DNA from: an uncultured Flavobacterium sp.
Lineage (GTDB): Bacteria > Bacteroidota > Bacteroidia > Flavobacteriales > Flavobacteriaceae
Reading direction: 5' to 3'
DNA: 23,178 bases
Assembly: GCF_946482535.1 (NCBI RefSeq)
Contig: NZ_CAMLRU010000018.1
Location: 1-23,178 of the forward strand
Both the position numbers and the translations under genes were made by a program. The notes below the pieces were generated by a model that saw nothing but the letters and a program-made list of their open reading frames with translations, did no database searches and was not told where the DNA came from. This document shows, piece by piece, positions 15,130 through 22,723 of this stretch (position 1 is its first letter; each line of letters starts with the position of its first letter).

Positions 15130-16177
15130 TTATTTTCTCCCAATTAAATTCGTTGACAATGGCGTCAAAGTTGTTTTGAACTAATTGCAAGTTATCATTT
15201 TTTTTGATAGTATTCAGAATATTTTTCACCTCCGTAGGGTTGGAAAAATAATAGCTGTTTTCTTTTAAAATTCCTTTGTTGAAGTCGTTGTTATGAGCAA
15301 TTACAAAGGCCTTTGAAGCCATCGCTTCTAACAAAGAAGGATTGGTTCCGCCTACTGAATGTCCGTGAAAATACAAATTTGAAAAGTACCGAAGATTATT
15401 CAAGTGTTCTAAATTGTAAAGGCCGCCGATAAATCTAATGTTACCTTGTGCTTTGTATTTGTTTTTAAGGTATTCGCCATATTTGGTTTCGTGTTTCCCA
15501 ATAACCAAAATGGTTGTTTTGTCCTCATTCATGGCTACACCTTCCAGCACCATATCGAGGTTATTTTCGGGCTCAAACCTTGCCATAATCATATTGTACT
15601 GCTCTTTTTCTACGCCATATTCTTTGAGGACTGACTCGTTAGGATTGGTAAACGGATACGCACCATAAGCAATATAAGTAGACTCTTTATGGTATTTTTC
15701 TTTTAAGAACTTTTGAATTCCTATGGAGTCGGAGACCAAAAAGTCACTGCTTTTTGCCGCCAATCGCTCTGCAAATTTTAAGAATTGTTGCACCGGTTTA
15801 GAATACTTTGTTCTCTTCCATTCTAAACCATCCATATTGGTAATGATGATGGATTTTTTGGGCAATAAAAAATACCATATTGAATTACTAGTATAACCCA
15901 ATTGCAAGATGATATCAAAGTCTCTTTTCCGAGAATCCATTATGCAGTTAAAATCATAAATAAACTGACCGAAGGTGCCCAATTTATATTCGGGATCATA
16001 CTGATGAATAATGTTAACCCCTTGAAATGATAGCTCCTGAAACGGATGATTGTGTGAATTATAGCAATATACTTCATGCCCTTGTTTGACAAGAGATACC
16101 GAGAAAAATTCTGCAAATTGTTCAAAACCGCCGTAATAATTCGGCACGCCTCGAGTTCCAAGTATGGCTATTTTCAT
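15062..16177 (-). CDS. Glycosyltransferase with DUF1972 N-terminal domain (rhamnosyltransferase-like)
   Basis: This 371-residue GT-B enzyme begins MKIAILGTRGVPNYYGGFEQFAE (shown in part: GTRGVPNYYGGFEQ at 7-20), the defining opening of DUF1972 glycosyltransferases such as those annotated as rhamnosyltransferases in capsule clusters. The C-terminal donor domain has MARFEPENNLD at 198-208, VIGKHE at 225-230 and HGHSVGGTNPSLLEAMAS at 271-288 with the conserved Glu284. No membrane segment is seen; it probably works at the inner face of the membrane. It is the first gene of the minus-strand unit that continues with a Wzy-like gene, UDP-xylose synthase and the initiating transferase, and a -7 box lies 24 bases upstream. 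Rhamnose as donor would fit the nearby rfbD but is inference. Confidence 0.88.
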   Translation of the reverse strand: MKIAILGTRGVPNYYGGFEQFAEFFSVSLVKQGHEVYCYNSHNHPFQELSFQGVNIIHQYDPEYKLGTFGQFIYDFNCIMDSRKRDFDIILQLGYTSNSIWYFLLPKKSIIITNMDGLEWKRTKYSKPVQQFLKFAERLAAKSSDFLVSDSIGIQKFLKEKYHKESTYIAYGAYPFTNPNESVLKEYGVEKEQYNMIMARFEPENNLDMVLEGVAMNEDKTTILVIGKHETKYGEYLKNKYKAQGNIRFIGGLYNLEHLNNLRYFSNLYFHGHSVGGTNPSLLEAMASKAFVIAHNNDFNKGILKENSYYFSNPTEVKNILNTIKKNDNLQLVQNNFDAIVNEFNWEKINGEYLQLFEECFSKSDKRKQRK

Positions 16178-16200
16178 GAAGATTATTCTTTTTCAGGTGT

Positions 16201-16208
16201 CAAAAATA
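16201..16208 (-). promoter_or_regulatory. -7 box (TATTTTTG) upstream of the DUF1972 glycosyltransferase operon
   Basis: On the reverse strand TATTTTTG at 16208-16201 matches TAnnTTTG, 23 bases before the ATG at 16177. There is no clear TTG at -33. This and the + strand promoter at 16351-16379 are the only signals I see in the 225-base gap 16178-16402. Confidence 0.45.
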
Positions 16209-16350
16209 GCGAAATTCACTACCTTAACGACAGCTTTTTGCTTAAATTTTTTAATGAATAATCGGTTCGTTAGTGTTTTTTGTTCGGAGATACAATGGCC
16301 CAAATAACTTTTCCCTTTAGAATAATAGTCAATTATGATTTATATCATGT

Positions 16351-16379
16351 TTGATTATGAACTTTAATTTCTACTTTTG
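16351..16379 (+). promoter_or_regulatory. Promoter TTG-N18-TACTTTTG for the dioxygenase gene
   Basis: TTG (16351-16353), 18 bases, then TACTTTTG (16372-16379) fully matches the Bacteroidota consensus. It lies 23 bases before the ATG at 16403, so this single gene has its own start of transcription. Confidence 0.75.
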
Positions 16380-16402
16380 TTAACCAAATTAAAATTCTTG
16401 TT

Positions 16403-17179
16403 ATGATTAATTTTGAACAAATTGAAAAAAACTTAGATGCTTTGCGCATACAGTATTTAACAGCGCAACCTTTTCCACACTTAATAATTGATGGTTTTTG
16501 CGATGAAGAAAAGTTGACTAAGGCTTACAATGCTGTACCTGAGTTGAACAATAAAAGTAGAGATTATTCCTTTGCCAATAACAAGTTTGAAAAATCCAAT
16601 TACAAAGAAATTTGTCCGGAGTTTATGGAGTTGTATAATGATTTGTCGTCTGAAAGATTTAATAAAATCCTTGCGCATATTACAGCCAAAAAAACATTTG
16701 TTGACCCTAAAAATTTTGGTGGTGGTTTGCACCAAGGAAAAAAGAACAGCTTTTTAGATATGCATTTGGATTTTAATTACCATCCGCTTAACAAAAATTG
16801 GTACCGAGAATTAAATCTTTTGTTGTATTTAAACAAAGACTGGAAACCCGAATACAAAGGACATTTAAAAATTAAAGATTTACGCACCAACGAGGAAGCA
16901 GAATTAGCTGTGCCCTTTAATCGATTGATTATCCAACAATGCGGCCCTTATACTTTACACGGGTATGACATGACGAATTTCCCTGATGGTCGATTCAGAA
17001 CCTCAATCGCTACCTATGCCTATCAGGTTCACGAGCGCTTGATAGAAACTCCTAGAACTACTGATTGGTTCCCTAAAGAAGACGCCTCATTCCTGAAAAA
17101 ACAATTTGCTAAAAATTATAATTTTTTAGTAAAAACAAAGAATAAATTTTTTGGAAGTGCTACTGCTAAAAACCAGTAA
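16403..17179 (+). CDS. 2OG-Fe(II) dioxygenase superfamily protein (prolyl-4-hydroxylase-like) in the glycan locus
   Basis: This 258-residue cytoplasmic protein has the layout of 2-oxoglutarate/Fe(II) dioxygenases of the prolyl-4-hydroxylase-like group. The iron ligands would be H121 and D123 in DMHLDFN and H186 in TLHGYD. The 2OG-binding basic residue would be R197 or R199 in DGRFRTS. The middle includes the strand-rich RELNLLLYLN (135-144) and KGHLKIKD (152-159) segments typical of the double-stranded beta-helix. It has no signal peptide. It lies alone on the + strand between two minus-strand glycan operons, with its own promoter, and its stop abuts that of the GT4 gene. Family members in O-antigen clusters may hydroxylate a sugar, lipid or protein; KdoO, which hydroxylates Kdo in LPS, is a precedent for this chemistry but not a close match by eye. 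The substrate is unknown. Confidence 0.82.
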   Translation: MINFEQIEKNLDALRIQYLTAQPFPHLIIDGFCDEEKLTKAYNAVPELNNKSRDYSFANNKFEKSNYKEICPEFMELYNDLSSERFNKILAHITAKKTFVDPKNFGGGLHQGKKNSFLDMHLDFNYHPLNKNWYRELNLLLYLNKDWKPEYKGHLKIKDLRTNEEAELAVPFNRLIIQQCGPYTLHGYDMTNFPDGRFRTSIATYAYQVHERLIETPRTTDWFPKEDASFLKKQFAKNYNFLVKTKNKFFGSATAKNQ

Positions 17180-18301
17180 CTAGCTTATTTTATTAATGGC
17201 ATCCTTGTAAATTTCCGAGGCAATTACCCAATTGTACCGCTCTTTTATTTTTTGTCTTTTGGAGTCGATATCAGCATCTCCGACGCTCAATACCATTGAT
17301 AGTTTTTCTTCAAAATCAAGTTCGGAATTAGGATTAAAGAAATATTCCCCAAAAAAGTCAAAATCGGACATGGCCGTGGTATTGGAACAAATGGTAGGGA
17401 TTCGGGCAGCAACAGATTCTAAAGGTGGTATACCGAATCCTTCAGCTCTTGAAGGATAAACAGCGGCTTTTGCGCCACGCAATAAAAGCAAGAGCTTAGA
17501 AAAGCCAATGTGCTTAAAGGAAACTATTTTGGCTTTTACTTCATCGGATAAACCGTTATAAATAGTCTCGTATTCTTTGTTCTTAAAAGTGTCGTTGCCT
17601 ATAAAAACCAAATGGTGGTTTTCATATAATTTTTGTTTCACAAAGGTTTTCAAAACCAAATCGTGGTTTTTTCTCGGCTCCCAACGACTGACATAAATAA
17701 GGTACTCTGAGAGCCCAAACTCTTGTTTAACCTTTTTTTGTATTTCATCCTTATCATAGTCTTCAAAAAAGACTTGGTCAACGCCATTGGGCATTACAAT
17801 GACATTGCTGACTTTCAAATGTTTCTCTATCTGAATTTTAGAATAATGAGATACTGTAAAAATTATATCCGAAATTCTGTTGCTCATTTTGTAGTTTATA
17901 AAACTTTCTATCCTATTCAGTCTGGGAAAATCTTGCGGAAAATCTTCAAACAAAACGTCATGCGTGGTGTTGATGTATCGGCACAATTTGATGGGAGGAA
18001 CTCTGTATTGAAAATGGGCAAAATCTATCTTGTTTTTATAAATCAAATAGGGAATTTCAAACAACAGTCTCAGGTAAGCGTTCTTGTATTTATATTGAAG
18101 ATAAGTAACATTCTCGTGAGTTCCGAAAGCGGCTTCTAAATTTTTGTTGTTTGAGGAAACCAGATAAAATTGCTTGGTTTTGTCTTTAATTACCTCGGTA
18201 TACAATCCTTGTATGTAAGTTCTTGTTCCTTGAAATCCTTTGTCAAATACATGACAATCAACGAGTATTTTAATTTTTTCAGTCTTCAACTCTAACTGCA
18301 T
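17180..18301 (-). CDS. GT4-family glycosyltransferase
   Basis: This 373-residue GT-B enzyme transfers a sugar from a nucleotide donor to the lipid-linked glycan, probably at the inner face of the membrane. Motifs are the N-terminal glycine-containing GFQGTRTYIQGL at 22-33, THDVLFEDFP at 113-122, the inter-domain TVSHYSK at 149-155, MPNGVD at 170-175, YVSRWEPRKNHD at 203-214 and the donor-binding SRAEGFGIPPLESVA at 284-298 with Glu287 and Glu295 (E-x7-E). The last set resembles mannosyltransferases of the MtfB/WbaZ kind, though the actual donor is unknown. It is the last gene of a three-gene unit after Wzx and the second Wzy-like protein; its start overlaps the Wzy-like gene by 23 bases. Its stop directly abuts that of the convergent dioxygenase gene. 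Confidence 0.88.
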   Translation of the reverse strand: MQLELKTEKIKILVDCHVFDKGFQGTRTYIQGLYTEVIKDKTKQFYLVSSNNKNLEAAFGTHENVTYLQYKYKNAYLRLLFEIPYLIYKNKIDFAHFQYRVPPIKLCRYINTTHDVLFEDFPQDFPRLNRIESFINYKMSNRISDIIFTVSHYSKIQIEKHLKVSNVIVMPNGVDQVFFEDYDKDEIQKKVKQEFGLSEYLIYVSRWEPRKNHDLVLKTFVKQKLYENHHLVFIGNDTFKNKEYETIYNGLSDEVKAKIVSFKHIGFSKLLLLLRGAKAAVYPSRAEGFGIPPLESVAARIPTICSNTTAMSDFDFFGEYFFNPNSELDFEEKLSMVLSVGDADIDSKRQKIKERYNWVIASEIYKDAINKIS

Positions 18302-19541
18302 TTTCAGGTGATTTATTTTTGAGCAAAAGCTCTTTATAGCATAACAAGAATCCTAAGAAAATGGATTTATTGTCTAATTTTAAGTACAAGCCCATAAAAA
18401 CCCAATTAGATAAAATCAGAAAGATAGCGCTTCCCATCAAGAGATAATTGACATAGATGATTTCGGGATCACGGGACTTTTTAGTTTTTGAAAGCAAATA
18501 AATGAACCATAGGCAAAGCAAAACACCAATCAATCCTGATTTTAATAGCATGGTCATATAAGCATTGTGCAGCGTTGGAATATACCGAATAAATTCCCCG
18601 TCATTAGACCACATTTCTCTTCCTATATCCACAGTCGAACCTAGTCCTTTCCCAAAAACAGTTGTAAACCATCCGTTTCCGGTGACTTGTCTTACTGTGC
18701 TGATATTTTCAAAAGAACGATAATTATCGTTGAATTCTTTCCAGTCATTTTGGTTAATTTTAGTTTTAAATGCCTCTACCGGCGCAATCTTTATTTTGTA
18801 AAAGAAAGCTTCTAAGCCTTTCCCTTTTCTGGCAGGATACGAATAATAAATGGCGGCATATCCGGCTAACACAAGCACAACAGTGGTAACCATTATCTTT
18901 ATGGCTCTTGGCGTTAAAACAAAATAGCCCTTAATGGCCAAAAACAGAATGATGAATTGAATAATGTTAGTTCTGGCCAAATACAGAAAACAAGAAAAGG
19001 CAATTACTGCCGTAAATATCCAAGCTTTTCTTTGGCTGATTTCGATATTGAATTTGTCTCTGAAAATTAAAAGAATAAGAACATAAATTTCATAATCGTC
19101 AAAATAACCTCCATAGTGTCGCAAGTCGCTGATGTTTCTGATGGCAAAAAAAGTAAAACAAATGGCCAAAGTCAGTATGTGAATCACTGCCAAAGCAAAG
19201 CCGGCATTGATGATGATGTTCATAGTCTTTTTCCCCACTATTTTACAAACATTATAGCCTATTAAAAGCCCAAAAATGGGCTTCAAGAGATAAGCAACAT
19301 CCCGAAAGAAATTATAGTTTTTGTATTCGTGAAAAAAAGAACTAAACAATGCAACCAGTAAAACCAGAACAAGAATGAAAATAAGTTTTGCTATTTGTGT
19401 TGAATATCGGTTTTGTAAAGTGAACAAAGCCGTGAATGACCAAACCAAAAAAGTGAGCTCATAATTGTTTAATAAGAGCACCAATATGGAGAGCAACAGT
19501 AAAACTTTGCTGGTTTTGGTTTTAGAAAGGTATACTCCCAT
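18279..19541 (-). CDS. Second Wzy-like O-antigen polymerase/ligase family protein
   Basis: This 420-residue inner membrane protein has about ten membrane segments and a long hydrophilic loop at about 235-325. The end of the loop, PTLHNAYMTMLLKSGLIG at 322-339, corresponds to the His-containing signature of the O-antigen ligase/polymerase family. Weak overall resemblance is normal for Wzy proteins, whose sequence follows their own glycan. It sits between the flippase gene (4 bases upstream) and a GT4 gene (23-base overlap), the usual position of a Wzy, so I favour polymerase here. The other Wzy-like gene at 13777-15129 may then be a ligase or serve a second polymer. The start ATG 19541 gives the first membrane helix with a short leading tail. 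I am confident of the fold, less of the role. Confidence 0.8.
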   Translation of the reverse strand: MGVYLSKTKTSKVLLLLSILVLLLNNYELTFLVWSFTALFTLQNRYSTQIAKLIFILVLVLLVALFSSFFHEYKNYNFFRDVAYLLKPIFGLLIGYNVCKIVGKKTMNIIINAGFALAVIHILTLAICFTFFAIRNISDLRHYGGYFDDYEIYVLILLIFRDKFNIEISQRKAWIFTAVIAFSCFLYLARTNIIQFIILFLAIKGYFVLTPRAIKIMVTTVVLVLAGYAAIYYSYPARKGKGLEAFFYKIKIAPVEAFKTKINQNDWKEFNDNYRSFENISTVRQVTGNGWFTTVFGKGLGSTVDIGREMWSNDGEFIRYIPTLHNAYMTMLLKSGLIGVLLCLWFIYLLSKTKKSRDPEIIYVNYLLMGSAIFLILSNWVFMGLYLKLDNKSIFLGFLLCYKELLLKNKSPENAVRVED

Positions 19542-19545
19542 GCGG

Positions 19546-20817
19546 TTAATTGTTTTTTACAAAAATATTAGGTTTTAGGATAATAAGGTAGGTAATTATG
19601 ATTAGAAATTCAATAATTATTATGGTCAGAAACGAACCTATTAAACCTAATGTAATAATATTGAAATACATTACCGCCAAACTGATGATGGTAGACAATA
19701 TGGTGATATTGATATAGGCCTTGTTTTCGTTGAAAGAAAACATCAGTTGTTTCAAGGCAAAGGAAATACCCATAAATACCGGAATGATTAATCCGACTCT
19801 GAACAGCCCTATTAAATTGGTTTCTGTAGTCATATCGACTTTGAAAAATGCCAGTATTTCATGGGCAAAAATGTAAAAAAGAACCAAAATAAAAATGACC
19901 AATAAGTAATTTAACCCGTTTGACTTTATCCACGATTTGATTCCTTTTGTACTATTCTCATAAATCTTCAAACAAACCTCAGCATAAATAAAATTAAAAA
20001 ACATCTGAAAATAGGTTCTGAAAATCATAATGATTTGATCAATTACGCGGTATTGGCCTGCCATAAAATCTCCACCTATAAAACTGATCATCATGATGGG
20101 AGCATATTGATAGAGGGAAAAAAACAATTGAGATACCGTTAAAGAAAATTCTGTTTTAATAAGTGCAATGCCTTTAGAAAAGGAGGCTTCTTGGAATGAA
20201 ATAGCATACTTTTTACAAATCCAAATAAAACCGATTGAACTGGCCAATATTAAACCTATTCCGAAAAAGGCATTGGCCCAAATGTAATCTTCCGTGCTTT
20301 TGATACACAAAAAAACAAGCGCCAAATAAATCACCTTAGAAAGCACGTTAATTATAGATATCCATTTGAAATTTTGAATGCCTTGAAAAAACCACGTCGG
20401 ATTGATAAACTGACCGACAACGATTAACAAACTAAACAACAATTGCTCAAAATCTCTTGAAAAAAAAGGCACTGTGTACAACAACAGCAGCGAAAATAAG
20501 AGCACGCCTATAAGCAAAATGAGTTTTGAAATATAAATCGTTGTAAACTTTTCTTCGAGAAGTGCTTTCTGATTGTTATGGATGGAAATTTCTTTGGTAC
20601 CGTTGATGTAAGAACCATAATCTACAATAACTATCGCAATCAGAGCAAAGGAATAGCCAACGCCTACCTTACCCAGTCCTTCCTCTCCGCAACGGCTTAT
20701 TAAATAAGGAATAACCAAAAGCGGACTGATTAAATTAATGGCCTGCCCGAATCCGTAAATGATGAAATTCTTCGCTTTTTGAGTTTGAAGTAAATGGATA
20801 TATTTATTGGCAATCAA
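19546..20817 (-). CDS. wzx: Wzx-type polysaccharide flippase, TTG start
   Basis: This 423-residue protein has about twelve membrane segments and the opening of MOP-superfamily repeat-unit flippases: after a short basic tail, NFIIYGFGQAINLISPLLVIPYLISRCGEEGLG (parts at 17-49) followed by DYGSYINGTKEIS at 66-78, which is typical of O-antigen Wzx. It turns the lipid-linked repeat unit across the inner membrane. The likely start is TTG at 20817: an in-frame TGA lies 9 bases before it, and no ATG occurs before about residue 220, so an ATG start would lose half the protein; ATT codons next to the TTG are the alternatives. A -7 box at 20841-20834 would give a very short leader. It heads a unit with a Wzy-like and a GT4 gene. 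Confidence 0.88.
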   Translation of the reverse strand: MIANKYIHLLQTQKAKNFIIYGFGQAINLISPLLVIPYLISRCGEEGLGKVGVGYSFALIAIVIVDYGSYINGTKEISIHNNQKALLEEKFTTIYISKLILLIGVLLFSLLLLYTVPFFSRDFEQLLFSLLIVVGQFINPTWFFQGIQNFKWISIINVLSKVIYLALVFLCIKSTEDYIWANAFFGIGLILASSIGFIWICKKYAISFQEASFSKGIALIKTEFSLTVSQLFFSLYQYAPIMMISFIGGDFMAGQYRVIDQIIMIFRTYFQMFFNFIYAEVCLKIYENSTKGIKSWIKSNGLNYLLVIFILVLFYIFAHEILAFFKVDMTTETNLIGLFRVGLIIPVFMGISFALKQLMFSFNENKAYINITILSTIISLAVMYFNIITLGLIGSFLTIIIIEFLIIITYLIILKPNIFVKNN

Positions 20818-20833
20818 AATAATTCAGTTTGTA

Positions 20834-20841
20834 CAAATATA
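20834..20841 (-). promoter_or_regulatory. -7 box (TATATTTG) upstream of wzx
   Basis: On the reverse strand TATATTTG at 20841-20834 matches TAnnTTTG and lies 16 bases before the TTG start at 20817. No TTG is found at the -33 distance. If used, it drives the wzx, wzy-like, GT4 unit separately from the acyltransferase gene upstream. Confidence 0.45.
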
Positions 20842-20886
20842 GTAGGTAATGCTCAGAAAACGGTCCTAAATCGAAGGAAAAAGGAC

Positions 20887-21945
20887 TTATCGGTTTCCGG
20901 TAATCAGCGAATAAAACGGCTTCAGTTTATCCTTCAAAAAATTACCGAGTAGTAAGGCTATTCCAATAATCATTATGGGCGCCATGCAGTAAACCAAGAA
21001 ATACGACGCCGGTGTTTTAGGCAATAGAGCAAAAAATGCTTTTTTGATAATCGTGAAAAAGGGTTCATGAAAGGAATATAAGAAAAAGGAAAGACCAATC
21101 CATTTGTCAAGAAAGGTTGCTTTTAAATGGGTTTTGGCAACCAAGTCATACAATTGCCAGAAGGCCAAAAGTCCTGTAATTATAGAAGCTTTCAAACAAA
21201 GCATGATATAAATCTCAGGAAAATTATAAAATCCAAAAACAGTCTTTGTCAATAACAATCCTATCCAAATCAGAGCAAGTAATACTGTATTTAGACGAGG
21301 CATTTCAATACCTTTTTTTGCCTGAATATTGATATATATGCCCAAAGAGAAAAACAAAAGTGCTTCGCTGGTTAGAAACACCGTGTCTTGATTGAAAAGC
21401 CAAAAACCAAAAATGGCGAGCAAAAAAACTGCTCTCAAATTTTTTATAGCAAAGTAAATAATCGGACTCAAGAACACCATTACAATCAAATCTTTCAAAA
21501 ACCAAAGTTGGTAGGGTATAGGTTCATTAAAAATGGCGTTTAGCCACTCTAAAACCGTATAATCTTTGATTAATTTTTTGGTGAAAAAGGACTGACTTTG
21601 CGGGATACTTTGCAGGATAAAATAGAGCAATAAACCGAATAGCGTCCAAATTAAATAAGGAACGACTAAGGTTCTGAATCGCTTTTTAATTTTGATCCAA
21701 ATGTCCTGTAATTCAAATTTTTGATCCAAAAAAAACAAATACCCTGAAATCAAGAAAAACATCGGAACCGCAATTCGGGTCAAGCCATTGGAAATAAAAT
21801 TTTGGATAAACCAATTCCAGTCTTTGGCAAAAACCAACACCTTTCCGCCTTGTTTAATATCGATATTATAGCTGTGCAAAAACACCACCATTACGATTAG
21901 TAAAAAGGAAATGCGCTTTATTTTGAGGCTTAGGTATTCGTTCAT
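20887..21945 (-). CDS. Acyltransferase family 3 (OafA-like) membrane protein
   Basis: This 352-residue inner membrane protein belongs to the acyltransferase 3 family, which moves acetyl or other acyl groups across the membrane onto glycans. It has about ten membrane segments. Family marks are the His in VMVVFLHSYN (H24), the RIAVPMFFLISGYLFF region at about 57-72, the basic loop KKRFRTLVVPYLIW at about 87-100, and LWFLKDLIVM at about 147-156. It lacks the periplasmic SGNH domain that OafA itself carries, so it is the short form. Placement next to wzx suggests O-acetylation of the repeat unit. It begins 60 bases after the lipoprotein stop, behind a strong terminator, so it probably has its own promoter, though I only see an imperfect -7 box (TATTTATG) there. 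Confidence 0.88.
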   Translation of the reverse strand: MNEYLSLKIKRISFLLIVMVVFLHSYNIDIKQGGKVLVFAKDWNWFIQNFISNGLTRIAVPMFFLISGYLFFLDQKFELQDIWIKIKKRFRTLVVPYLIWTLFGLLLYFILQSIPQSQSFFTKKLIKDYTVLEWLNAIFNEPIPYQLWFLKDLIVMVFLSPIIYFAIKNLRAVFLLAIFGFWLFNQDTVFLTSEALLFFSLGIYINIQAKKGIEMPRLNTVLLALIWIGLLLTKTVFGFYNFPEIYIMLCLKASIITGLLAFWQLYDLVAKTHLKATFLDKWIGLSFFLYSFHEPFFTIIKKAFFALLPKTPASYFLVYCMAPIMIIGIALLLGNFLKDKLKPFYSLITGNR

Positions 21946-21965
21946 CTGTATTGGTTGGTTCGCAT

Positions 21966-21997
21966 AAATAGAAAAGCTCTCAGAAATCTGAGAGCTT
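21966..21997 (-). terminator. Strong rho-independent terminator after the lipoprotein gene
   Basis: AAGCTCTCAG (21974-21983) and CTGAGAGCTT (21988-21997) form a perfect 10-bp stem with a 4-base loop (AAAT on +). On the reverse strand it is followed by TTCTATTT. It lies 8 bases after the lipoprotein stop codon. Confidence 0.88.
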
Positions 21998-22005
21998 CAC
22001 CATTA

Positions 22006-22548
22006 TTATTTGTTTTTATAAAGTTTGTCTAAGGCTTGTGAAAGCGGAACTTCATGCGGGAAAATGGCCGGTTCAATTCTTTTTCCGTCTTGGAATCGGG
22101 CTTCAATCATACCGGTTTTAAAATCAATTCTGGCTTCGGTTTGCGGTCTGAAATAATTGGCCAAATCTTCTCCTACTGAAGTGAATTTCTTCCCATAATA
22201 TTCAAACTCTATTCCTGAAAATTTTACGTCTTCTTGATTATCACTGACGCCAAAGTCTAATCTTACCATCGTCGGAAGTACATCTTCGGGTAAATTAAAC
22301 ACTATTTTCTGAGGTGATTCACTGCCTTTAACATGTTGCCAAAGCGATTCTTTTTCGTTGAAATCTGTTGACGTTGTTTCAGTGTAATACATTTGTAAAT
22401 CGTCATCTTTTTTTATAGTAACATCAAGGGTTACTTTTACATTGTTGGCCACAACAGGAGCTTCTTCTGTTTTAACCTCTTCTTTTTGGTCTTTACAGCT
22501 CAAAAAGCAAACGGACATCGCTATCAAAATAACTTTTGTAATTTTCAT
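22006..22548 (-). CDS. Lipoprotein of unknown function
   Basis: This 180-residue protein starts with a lipoprotein signal: MKITKVILIAMSVCFLSC, with the acylated Cys at 18 (FLSC lipobox). A charged, low-complexity tether (KDQKEEVKTEEAP) follows, then a compact beta-rich domain of about 140 residues. Acidic and charged residues next to the Cys can act as a surface-export signal in Bacteroidota, so a surface-exposed outer membrane lipoprotein is possible but not proven. The domain has an LQMYYTETTSTDFNEKESLW segment and a PQKIVFNLPEDVLPTMVRLDFG segment, which look like the core of a family but I cannot name it. ATG 22548 is chosen; an in-frame TTG at 22569 lies inside a -7 box. It is a single-gene unit between rfbD and the acyltransferase gene, which hints at a glycan-related role. 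Confidence 0.75.
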   Translation of the reverse strand: MKITKVILIAMSVCFLSCKDQKEEVKTEEAPVVANNVKVTLDVTIKKDDDLQMYYTETTSTDFNEKESLWQHVKGSESPQKIVFNLPEDVLPTMVRLDFGVSDNQEDVKFSGIEFEYYGKKFTSVGEDLANYFRPQTEARIDFKTGMIEARFQDGKRIEPAIFPHEVPLSQALDKLYKNK

Positions 22549-22566
22549 CTTCTGTAATTTTTTAAA

Positions 22567-22574
22567 CAAAAATA
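22567..22574 (-). promoter_or_regulatory. -7 box (TATTTTTG) upstream of the lipoprotein gene
   Basis: On the reverse strand TATTTTTG at 22574-22567 matches TAnnTTTG and lies 18 bases before the ATG at 22548. No TTG is seen at the -33 distance in the T/A-rich stretch beyond. It rules out the TTG at 22569 as a translation start. Confidence 0.45.
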
Positions 22575-22723
22575 ATTTTTTTTTTAAACTATTTCACTTT
22601 TATCCGAAAATCTATTTTCAACCCTTAAATCTAAGCTGCTTGGGTGTTTTGAGTCTTTCGGTTTAACTGATTTACGAACCCTTTCTAGATTAACAAATCC
22701 CGAAATTTGAAATAAAATCGGGG

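Noticed and set aside
16178..16402. Longest gap, checked for a small gene or RNA
   Set aside because: Only promoter-like elements on each strand are visible; a short + strand open frame at its left part overlaps the glycosyltransferase start and looks non-coding.
17723..18139. Open + strand frame of about 138 codons opposite a GT4 gene
   Set aside because: It is fully antisense to the glycosyltransferase coding sequence and has no family resemblance or promoter.
20862..20887. Possible hairpin GTCCT/AGGAC just after the acyltransferase stop
   Set aside because: The stem is only 5 bp with a 14-base loop; the following TTTT is short, so it is too weak to call a terminator.
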